Assembly (NCBI GenBank): GCA_937872715.1
Contig: CALMTJ010000181.1
Coordinates: 1-12,250 of the forward strand
DNA length: 12,250 nt
DNA from: an uncultured Methylobacteriaceae bacterium
GTDB lineage: Bacteria > Pseudomonadota > Alphaproteobacteria > Rhizobiales > Beijerinckiaceae
Reading direction: 5' to 3'
Part shown: positions 7,328 through 12,250 of the stretch, piece after piece
Layout of the letters: every line of letters starts with the position of its first letter
Numbering within the stretch: position 1 is the first letter of the stretch
Translations under genes and position numbers: made by a program
The notes under the pieces: generated by a model
Seen by the model: the letters and a program-made list of their open reading frames with translations, nothing else
What the model was told of the DNA's origin: nothing
Databases searched by the model: none

Positions 7328-7756
7328 ATGCGCTCGCCTCGCGCGCCGGACGGCGCGCTGCGCCATCGCGTTCTCCAGCCCGCCGGCTGGCCGCCTCCGA
7401 AGGGCTACGCGAACGGGGTGACGGCGGAAGGCCGGATCGTCGTCACGGGCGGCCTCGTCGGATGGGACGAAGGCGGCCTGTTCCCGCCGACCTTCATCGA
7501 GCAGGCGCGGCTCTGCTTCCGCAACATAGCGGCCGTGCTGGCCGAGGCGGGAGCGGGGCCGGAGCACCTCGTGCGCCTCACCTGGTACGTGACGGATATC
7601 GGCGAATACCTCGCCGACCCGAAAGCGCTCGGCGCGGCCTACCGGGAGGCGTTCGGCCGCGCCTTCCCGGCCATGGCGGCCGTGCAGGTCGTCCGCCTCG
7701 TCGAGCGCGAGGCCAAGATCGAGATCGAGGCGACGGCGGTCGTCCCGGTCGCGTGA
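7328..7756 (+). CDS. Rid family protein (YjgF/YER057c/UK114) lacking the deaminase arginine
   Basis: A 142-residue protein of the RidA superfamily, small trimeric proteins with a chorismate-mutase-like fold. The core is recognisable: VVTGG (38-42), the helix with NIAAVLAEAGAGPEHLVR (66-83), YVTDI (87-91), and the end AKIEIEATAVV. In E. coli RidA the imine/enamine deaminase site uses Arg105 within FPARS. Here the matching stretch is FPAMAA, with Met116 in the arginine position, so canonical RidA deaminase activity is not expected. Subfamilies Rid4-Rid7 are known to lack this residue and have mostly unassigned functions. The ATG has GGAGGG at 7313-7318, nine bases upstream. It is divergent from the CoA ligase (193 bp between starts) and converges on the UraD-UraH gene 35 bp away. 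Confidence 0.88.
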   Translation: MRSPRAPDGALRHRVLQPAGWPPPKGYANGVTAEGRIVVTGGLVGWDEGGLFPPTFIEQARLCFRNIAAVLAEAGAGPEHLVRLTWYVTDIGEYLADPKALGAAYREAFGRAFPAMAAVQVVRLVEREAKIEIEATAVVPVA

Positions 7757-7791
7757 GGTGGAGACTGCCCGCCGTCTCGTGACGCGGTTCC

Positions 7792-8610
7792 TCAGCTCCC
7801 CCGGTAGGTGGAGAAGCTCCAGGGCGTCGCGACCAGCGGCACGTGGTAATGCCCTTCCGGCTCGGCGACCCCGAAGCGGAGGGGCACGACGTCCAGGAAG
7901 GCCGGGGAGGGGAGGGCCGTGCCTCGGGCCCGGAAGTAATCGCCGAGGCGAAAGCGGAGCTCGTAGGTGGCGACCGGCAGGGGCCGGCCCGCCACGAGCG
8001 GCTCGTCCGTGCGCCCGCCCGCGTTCGTGATCGCGCTCGCGATCCGCCGCGGCGGGCCGTCCGGCAGCTCCCATAGCTCGACCGCGACCCCCGCGGCCGG
8101 GACGCCGTTCGCGGTGTCGAGGACGTGGGTCGAGAGCCGGCCCGTCACCGGCAGCCCGTCGGGCGCCTCGATCGCGGCGTCGAGCCGCAGCGCCACGAAC
8201 TCGGACAGGATCGAATCCTGCCCGTGACGCCGCACCGCCACGATGAACGGGATGCCGTGCTTCGCCCGATAGGCGGCGTTCAGCTCGTCGAAGGTCCGGG
8301 CTCGCTCGGCCGTGAGCGCGTCGAGCCCCGCGCCGCCCTGTTCCGACACAGACTCGGCCGTCATGGACCCCGATCGCGCGGCGAGGCCCGCGAGCTCGGG
8401 ATGGCCGCGCAGCAGCGCCAGCTGCGCCTCGCGGCCGGCGCCGGCGATGACGTCCCGCAGGGCGGCGTGGAGCGCGGCGAGGGACGCGAACGGCCGTCCG
8501 CCCGCGGCCCGTTCGGCCACCCAGGGCGCGTGCTCGACCATCGGGCCGAGAATGGCGATGAACGCAGCGTCGCTGCCCTCGTTCAGGGCATCGAGGGAGA
8601 TGGCGGGCAC
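7792..8610 (-). CDS. UraD-UraH fusion: OHCU decarboxylase and 5-hydroxyisourate hydrolase
   Basis: Bifunctional purine-degradation enzyme, 272 residues, giving S-allantoin. The C-terminal transthyretin-like part hydrolyses 5-hydroxyisourate to OHCU, and the N-terminal part decarboxylates OHCU. The UraD domain covers about 1-145, with the catalytic His70 in RGHPELA and the later FDELNAAYRAKHGIPFIVAV. The UraH domain covers about 157-272, with His162 in LSTHVLD, Arg200 in TNAGGR, His254/His256 in GHYHVPL, and the diagnostic C-terminal YRGS. The same domain order occurs in plant allantoin synthase (TTL). The UraD part stops after ILSEF and ALRLDA, apparently about 20-25 residues short of a stand-alone UraD, so its last helix region is condensed at the junction. 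It starts with GTG only four bases after the DUF3830 gene, with a GAGG-containing site upstream, so the two are co-translated. Confidence 0.9.
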   Translation of the reverse strand: MPAISLDALNEGSDAAFIAILGPMVEHAPWVAERAAGGRPFASLAALHAALRDVIAGAGREAQLALLRGHPELAGLAARSGSMTAESVSEQGGAGLDALTAERARTFDELNAAYRAKHGIPFIVAVRRHGQDSILSEFVALRLDAAIEAPDGLPVTGRLSTHVLDTANGVPAAGVAVELWELPDGPPRRIASAITNAGGRTDEPLVAGRPLPVATYELRFRLGDYFRARGTALPSPAFLDVVPLRFGVAEPEGHYHVPLVATPWSFSTYRGS

Positions 8611-8614
8611 GAGG

Positions 8615-9028
8615 TCACGCCGCCTCGAAACGGATCGGCTGCGCGCCCTTCAGCAGCGTCAGCCGGCCGAGCTCGTAGACCTTGTCCAGGTCCTGCGTGA
8701 TCGTCAGGAAGTGGTTGCCGGCGAGCTGGCCGGCCTTGCTGGCGAAGCGCACCGCGCCGTAGCCGAGCAGGATCTCGGTCTCGCTGACCCCGCCCGGGTA
8801 CAGGATGACCTGGCCCGGCGCCGGATAGCTCGTCGCGTTCTCGTAGCCGACGCCGAACTGGAGATCGCCGAGAGGCATCCAGATCGCCTCGCCACTCCAG
8901 CGAACATGGATGATCTCCGTCGCGAAGGGCATTTGCCTCCGGAAGGCCCCGCAGGTCTCCGGCGCCCTCGCGGTCTCGAAACGGGCCGGGAAGCTGAAGG
9001 GCCCGGCGACGATCCGGCACTCATCCAT
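8615..9028 (-). CDS. DUF3830 family cyclophilin-like protein
   Basis: A 137-residue protein that I assign to the DUF3830 family (cyclophilin-like fold, function unknown) from remembered family patterns: APETCGAFRRQMPF (22-35), IHVRWSGEAIWMPLGD (40-55), YPGGVSETEI (77-86) and FASKAGQLAGNHF (95-107). No signal peptide or membrane segment is seen, so it is probably cytosolic. I chose the ATG at 9028 because the family-like sequence begins right after it and a GGAGAGAGA stretch precedes it; the frame is open up to 9214, but that extension is arginine/serine-rich and looks non-coding. It is the first gene of a tight pair with the UraD-UraH fusion (four-base gap) and is divergent from an ABC importer. 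This suggests a role in ureide or purine breakdown, for instance a ring-opening or binding function, but nothing in the sequence proves a reaction. Confidence 0.7.
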   Translation of the reverse strand: MDECRIVAGPFSFPARFETARAPETCGAFRRQMPFATEIIHVRWSGEAIWMPLGDLQFGVGYENATSYPAPGQVILYPGGVSETEILLGYGAVRFASKAGQLAGNHFLTITQDLDKVYELGRLTLLKGAQPIRFEAA

Positions 9029-9043
9029 CGCGCATCTCTCTCC

Positions 9044-9058
9044 GGGGCGCGCCGCCCC
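9044..9058. other. GC hairpin in the DUF3830 leader
   Basis: GGGGCG and CGCCCC flank a three-base loop, 15 bp upstream of the DUF3830 start at 9028. It could fold in the leader RNA and affect translation, or simply reflect high GC content. Confidence 0.2.
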
Positions 9059-9134
9059 GCCGGCACGATAGCGGAAGACGAGGCCGGCAGACGAGCCTCT
9101 CGACCTCTCCGAAGAAGCCGACGGTGCACGTTTC

Positions 9135-9160
9135 GCAGGCAGCGATGGCACGCGGCCTGC
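9135..9160. promoter_or_regulatory. Candidate operator dyad in the divergent intergenic region
   Basis: GCAGGC and GCCTGC form a 6-bp dyad separated by 14 bases, in the 161-bp region between the divergent DUF3830 (9028) and ABC ATPase (9190) starts. Its location suits a shared regulator of both transcription units. In GC-rich DNA a 6-bp dyad is weak evidence, and it would fall inside the coding region if the ATPase began at 9124 or 9145. Confidence 0.22.
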
Positions 9161-9179
9161 ATGACGCGAGCGTCCGACC

Positions 9180-9183
9180 GGAG
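9180..9183 (+). promoter_or_regulatory. Shine-Dalgarno site supporting a TTG start at 9190
   Basis: GGAG lies six bases before the in-frame TTG at 9190. The competing ATG at 9145 and GTG at 9124 have no comparable purine-rich site, and the residues they add do not look like ABC ATPase. Confidence 0.45.
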
Positions 9184-9189
9184 TGCTCC

Positions 9190-10209
9190 TTGCTGTCTCC
9201 CGTGCCTCCGACATCCCGGCCGAAAGGCCTCGTCGAGTTCGTGGCCGTCAGCAAGGCTTACGGCTCTGCCGTGGCCGTGGACGCGATCGACCTCAAGATC
9301 CCGGCGGCGACCTATTGCTGCCTTCTCGGCCCGTCCGGATGCGGCAAGACGACGAGCCTTCGCATGCTGGCCGGCCACGAGACGGCGACGGCCGGCGACA
9401 TCCTGCTCGACAACGTCAACGTGACCGACCTGCCGCCCGCCCGGCGCGGGACGGCGATGATGTTCCAATCCTACGCGCTCTTTCCCCATCTCAGCGCGGC
9501 CGAGAACGTCGCCTTCTCGCTCAAGATGAAGGGCGCGCCGAAGGTCCAGCGGCTCGAAGCCGCCCGCAGGATGCTGGCGCTGGTCGAGCTCGATCGTTTC
9601 GCGGACCGGCTCCCGGCGCAGATGTCCGGAGGACAGCAGCAGCGAGTGGCGCTCGCCCGGGCGCTGATCACGGAGCCGCACGCGCTGCTCCTCGACGAGC
9701 CGCTCTCCGCGCTCGACCCGTTCCTCCGCGTGCGGGTGCGGGGCGAGCTCAAGCGGCTGCAGAAGCGGCTCGGCATCACCTTCGTCCACGTGACGCACGG
9801 GCAGGACGAGGCGCTGGCGCTGGCGGACCTCGTCGTCCTCATGAATAACGGCCGCATCGAGCAGAAGGGCAGCGCCGCCGAGGTGTTCCTGAAGCCCCGG
9901 ACGGCCTTCGTGGCGCGCTTCGTCGGCGGTCACAACGTGATCGATCTCGGGGACCGGTCCGTCGCCGTGAGGACGGACAGGACGCTCCTGAACACCGCTT
10001 CGCCGGAGGCCGCGAGGGACGCGACCGTCCGCAACGTCGAGTTCGCCGGCACGAGCTTCAACGTCCAGATGCTGGACGACCGTGGCGCCGAGCTGACGGC
10101 CCTCGTGCCGGAGGAGCGCTTCCGCCACCATCCGGTGGAGGAGGGCGACCGGGTCACCGTCTCCTGGCCGACGGAGGAGGCGCATCTCCTGGAGCGCCTC
10201 GCGGCCTGA
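9190..10209 (+). CDS. ABC importer ATPase, PotA-like
   Basis: Cytosolic ATP-hydrolysing subunit of the second importer. Numbered from the TTG at 9190 (339 residues): Walker A GPSGCGKTT at 47-55, Q-loop FQS with Gln93, signature SGGQQQR at 146-152, Walker B LLLDEP at 166-171 with Glu170, D-loop SALD, and switch His203 in THGQDEAL. The C-terminal part from about 275 looks like the TOBE_2 regulatory domain found in PotA/FbpC-type ATPases. The start is uncertain: in-frame ATG at 9145 and GTG at 9124 exist upstream, but GGAG precedes the TTG. The binding-protein gene follows after 34 bp, so the two are one operon. The family serves polyamines, ferric iron, phosphonates and other small solutes, so the substrate cannot be deduced here. 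Confidence 0.9.
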   Translation: MLSPVPPTSRPKGLVEFVAVSKAYGSAVAVDAIDLKIPAATYCCLLGPSGCGKTTSLRMLAGHETATAGDILLDNVNVTDLPPARRGTAMMFQSYALFPHLSAAENVAFSLKMKGAPKVQRLEAARRMLALVELDRFADRLPAQMSGGQQQRVALARALITEPHALLLDEPLSALDPFLRVRVRGELKRLQKRLGITFVHVTHGQDEALALADLVVLMNNGRIEQKGSAAEVFLKPRTAFVARFVGGHNVIDLGDRSVAVRTDRTLLNTASPEAARDATVRNVEFAGTSFNVQMLDDRGAELTALVPEERFRHHPVEEGDRVTVSWPTEEAHLLERLAA

Positions 10210-10243
10210 CCATCACCGACCGATCGAAGAAGAGGAACGCACC

Positions 10244-11509
10244 ATGACGAACAACACGACACGCGGCCCGTCGCGCCGAACGGTCCTGGCCGGCGGAACG
10301 GCGCTCGGCGCAGCCGCCCTCGCGGCGCCGGCCGTGCACGCGCAAGGCGCCGTGACGCTGCGCTATCTCTCGACCGCCGTGAACCAGTCTCCCGCCATTG
10401 CCGCCCAGGCCTTCAAGGAGACGGGGATCAAGATCGAATACGTGACGGTCACGACGGACGACGTGACGAAGCGCATCATCACTCAGCCGGACAGTTTCGA
10501 CCTCGTCGACGGCGAGTATTTCAGCCTGAGGAACCTCATCCCGTCCGGCAACCTGATGGGGATCGACGCCAAGAAGATCAAGCTGTTCGACAAGATCGTC
10601 ACCGTGATCACGAAGGGCGAGGTCGCCGGCAAGGCGGTCGGCAACCAGGGCACCTCGCCCTACAAGGTGCTCTACCTCGACGGGCAGCGCTCGAAGACGT
10701 TCGCGGCGAAGCCGACCGAGTGGCTGACCCTGATCCCGACCGTCTACAACGCCGACACGCTCGGCATCCGGCCTGACCTCGTCGGCGGCCCGATCACCAG
10801 CTGGGCGCAGCTCCTCGACCCGAAATTCAAGGGCAAGGCCTCCATCCTGAACATCCCGTCCATCGGGATCATGGACGCCGCCATGGTGGTGGAGTCGCTC
10901 GGCAAGCACAAATACGCCGACAAGGGCAACATGACGAAGCCGGAGATCGACCTCACGATCGCGACCCTGATCGAGGCCAAGAAGAGCGGCCAGTTCCGGG
11001 CCTTCTGGACCGATTTCAACGAATCCGTGAACCTGATGGCGTCCGGCGAGACGGTGATCCAGTCGATGTGGTCGCCGGCCGTGACGGCCGTGCGGCTGAA
11101 GGGCATTCCCTGCACGTTCCAGCCCCTGAAGGAGGGCTATCGCGCCTGGGCGTCGGGCTTCGGCCTGCCCCGGACGTTGCGGGGCCGCGAGCTCGACGCC
11201 GCCTACGAGTTCATCAACTGGTTCCTGTCAGGCTGGGCCGGCGCCTATCTCAACCGGCAGGGCTATTACTCGGCCGTGCTCGAGACCTCCAAGGCCAATA
11301 TGGAGCCCTACGAATGGGCCTATTGGATGGAGGGCAAGCCCGCCGAGAAGGACATCAAGGGTCCGGATGGCGGCCTCCTCGAGAAGGCGGGCGCGGTGCG
11401 CGACGGCGGCTCCTACGAGCAGCGTATGGGCGGGGTCGCGTGCTGGAACTCGATCATGGATGAGAACGCCTACATGGTGCAGAAGTGGAACGAGTTCATC
11501 GCGGCGTAG
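10244..11509 (+). CDS. Tat-exported extracellular solute-binding protein of the second ABC importer
   Basis: Periplasmic solute-binding protein of family 1, PotD-like, 421 residues. A twin-arginine signal occupies 1-33: SRRTVLAGG with Arg11-Arg12, a hydrophobic Ala/Leu/Gly stretch, and cleavage after VHA. The mature part shows typical binding-protein segments: VYNADTLGIRPD, a SWAQLLDPKFKGKASI hinge-side motif, FNESVNLMASGETVIQSMWSP, and a C-terminal tryptophan-rich WFLSGWAGAYLNRQGYY. Tat export implies folding in the cytoplasm before secretion. The ATG has GAGGAA seven bases upstream. Fifth-position charge and aromatic content do not identify the ligand; its position divergent from ureide genes makes a purine-breakdown product or a related amine a reasonable guess. 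A repeat block separates it from the permease gene. Confidence 0.9.
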   Translation: MTNNTTRGPSRRTVLAGGTALGAAALAAPAVHAQGAVTLRYLSTAVNQSPAIAAQAFKETGIKIEYVTVTTDDVTKRIITQPDSFDLVDGEYFSLRNLIPSGNLMGIDAKKIKLFDKIVTVITKGEVAGKAVGNQGTSPYKVLYLDGQRSKTFAAKPTEWLTLIPTVYNADTLGIRPDLVGGPITSWAQLLDPKFKGKASILNIPSIGIMDAAMVVESLGKHKYADKGNMTKPEIDLTIATLIEAKKSGQFRAFWTDFNESVNLMASGETVIQSMWSPAVTAVRLKGIPCTFQPLKEGYRAWASGFGLPRTLRGRELDAAYEFINWFLSGWAGAYLNRQGYYSAVLETSKANMEPYEWAYWMEGKPAEKDIKGPDGGLLEKAGAVRDGGSYEQRMGGVACWNSIMDENAYMVQKWNEFIAA

Positions 11510-11512
11510 CGC

Positions 11513-11630
11513 ACCCGCCTCTCCCGGCGGGAGAGGTCGAGCGAACGCGGCAGCGTTTGACCGGGTGAGGGCAGGACCTCTCCGGACGGCGCGCCACCCT
11601 CACCCTGCCCTCTCCCGAACGGGAGAGGGT
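11513..11630. repeat. Nested inverted-repeat block (REP-like) between binding protein and permease genes
   Basis: It holds a hairpin CCTCTCCC/GGGAGAGG (11518-11525 and 11529-11536, 3-base loop), a pair GGGTGAGGG/CCCTCACCC (11563-11571 and 11597-11605), and a perfect 10-bp stem CCCTCTCCCG/CGGGAGAGGG (11608-11617 and 11620-11629). A further CCTCTCC copy sits at 11577-11583, so alternative pairings are possible. It begins just after the binding-protein stop and ends 36 bp before the permease start. The look is that of an interspersed palindromic element of alphaproteobacterial genomes. It has no U-tract, so it is more likely to stabilise the upstream mRNA or attenuate than to terminate fully. 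Copy number elsewhere in the genome cannot be seen here. Confidence 0.7.
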
Positions 11631-11665
11631 TCGCGCCGCAGTTTCGTGTGCTCCACCTCTTCGCG

Positions 11666-12250
11666 ATGCCCTCTCTCGCCCGTTACGCCCCTTACTGGCA
11701 GGCCGCCCCGCTCGCCGCGGTATTCGCGGTCTTCTTCCTGCTGCCGCTCCTCGTGACGCTGACCGTCAGCTTCTGGAGCTACACCGGCTATTCCATTCAG
11801 CCGGACTTCATCGGCGACAATTACCGGGCGGCGTTCGATGGCTGCCTGTCCCGCCTGCCGGACCTGTGCACGACGTTCCGGACCTATCTGTCGACGCTGC
11901 GGTTCTGCGCCATCGTGTGGGCGGTCACGCTCGTCCTCGGCTTCGCCGTCGCCTACTTCCTGGTCTTCGAGATCCGGGACCCGACGGCGCGCCTCTCGCT
12001 CGCGCTCCTGACCACGATCCCGTTCTGGACCTCGAACGTGATCCGGATGATTTCCTGGATCCCGCTCCTCGGCCGCAACGGGCTCGTGAACCAGGGCCTC
12101 ATGGGGACGGGCCTCGTCGACGGCCCGGCCGACTGGCTGCTCTACTCGCCTTTCTCCGTAGCGCTCGCGCTCGGGCACATCAATACGGTGTTCATGATCG
12201 TGCCGATCCTGCACTCGATGTCCCGCAGCGACCGGAGCCTCGTCGATGCG
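11666..12250 (+). CDS. ABC importer permease, PotB-type, cut by window end
   Basis: The first 195 residues of an inner-membrane permease; the frame runs open through the last base. Hydrophobic segments lie near residues 14-35, 78-101, 109-132 and 160-182. The pattern WTSNVIRMISWIPLLGRNGLVN at about 121-142 is typical of PotB-like permeases, and the sequence stops where the EAA loop would start (MSRSDRSLVDA). The long periplasmic loop after the first helix holds two cysteines, Cys60 and Cys68. The ATG at 11666 has little Shine-Dalgarno signal; an in-frame GTG at 11648 is an alternative. It follows the ATPase and binding-protein genes, separated by the repeat block. A PotC-type partner would be expected just beyond the window. 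Confidence 0.85.
   Translation, partial: MPSLARYAPYWQAAPLAAVFAVFFLLPLLVTLTVSFWSYTGYSIQPDFIGDNYRAAFDGCLSRLPDLCTTFRTYLSTLRFCAIVWAVTLVLGFAVAYFLVFEIRDPTARLSLALLTTIPFWTSNVIRMISWIPLLGRNGLVNQGLMGTGLVDGPADWLLYSPFSVALALGHINTVFMIVPILHSMSRSDRSLVDA

Noticed and set aside
7761..7778. GAGAC/GTCTC inverted repeat between the convergent Rid and UraD-UraH genes as a terminator
   Set aside because: Five-base stem with an eight-base loop and no T-run on either side; too weak to call.
8615..9028. Ureidoglycolate lyase (AllA), suggested by its place beside uraD-uraH
   Set aside because: The sequence lacks AllA hallmarks and instead shows RWSGEA, YPGGVSETEI and GQLAGNHF, which match my recollection of DUF3830.
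8704..10185. Minus-strand open frame of about 490 codons
   Set aside because: Antisense to the ABC ATPase, whose complete nucleotide-binding motifs prove the plus-strand frame.

Overview
The window is very GC-rich and densely coding. Six of its start codons are called as GTG or TTG, and it carries Tat-exported and ABC-type import genes. It looks like an alphaproteobacterium, most likely of the Hyphomicrobiales (Methylobacterium, Bosea or Microvirga-like). That placement is inferred from composition and gene content; no rRNA or marker gene is present. I see no tRNA, rRNA, CRISPR array, transposase or integrase.

Left part (1-3295, + strand): two PotB/PotC-type ABC importer permeases overlap by ATGA and are followed 36 bp later by a polyol/sugar-acid dehydrogenase of the mannitol dehydrogenase family. 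They look like the end of an import-and-oxidise operon whose binding protein and ATPase would lie upstream, outside the window.

Small-gene and envelope part (3296-5322): a 57-residue one-helix membrane ORF (+) converges on a minus-strand run. That run consists of a Wza/BexD-like polysaccharide export lipoprotein (5322-4084), a 100-residue secreted protein (4055-3753) and a 29-residue hydrophobic ORF with a strong Shine-Dalgarno site (3679-3590). No glycosyltransferase, flippase or tyrosine kinase is nearby.

Aromatic/ureide part (5500-9028): an acyl-CoA ligase resembling 2-aminobenzoate/benzoate-CoA ligases (-) is divergent from a Rid-family protein (+) that lacks the deaminase arginine. The Rid gene converges on a minus-strand pair: a DUF3830 cyclophilin-like protein followed by a natural UraD-UraH fusion. 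The fusion would convert 5-hydroxyisourate through OHCU to S-allantoin. No uricase, allantoinase or ureidoglycolate enzyme is in view.

Right part (9190-end, + strand): divergent from the DUF3830-UraDH pair lies a second ABC importer: ATPase, Tat-exported binding protein, a 118-bp block of nested inverted repeats, then a PotB-type permease cut by the window end. The divergent layout suggests, without proving it, that this importer brings in a purine-derived or other nitrogen-rich compound. The most interesting points are the shortened UraD-UraH junction, the DUF3830 partner of unknown function, the arginine-less Rid protein beside the CoA ligase, the repeat block inside the transporter operon, and the unannotated small ORFs at 3410-3583 and 3590-3679.
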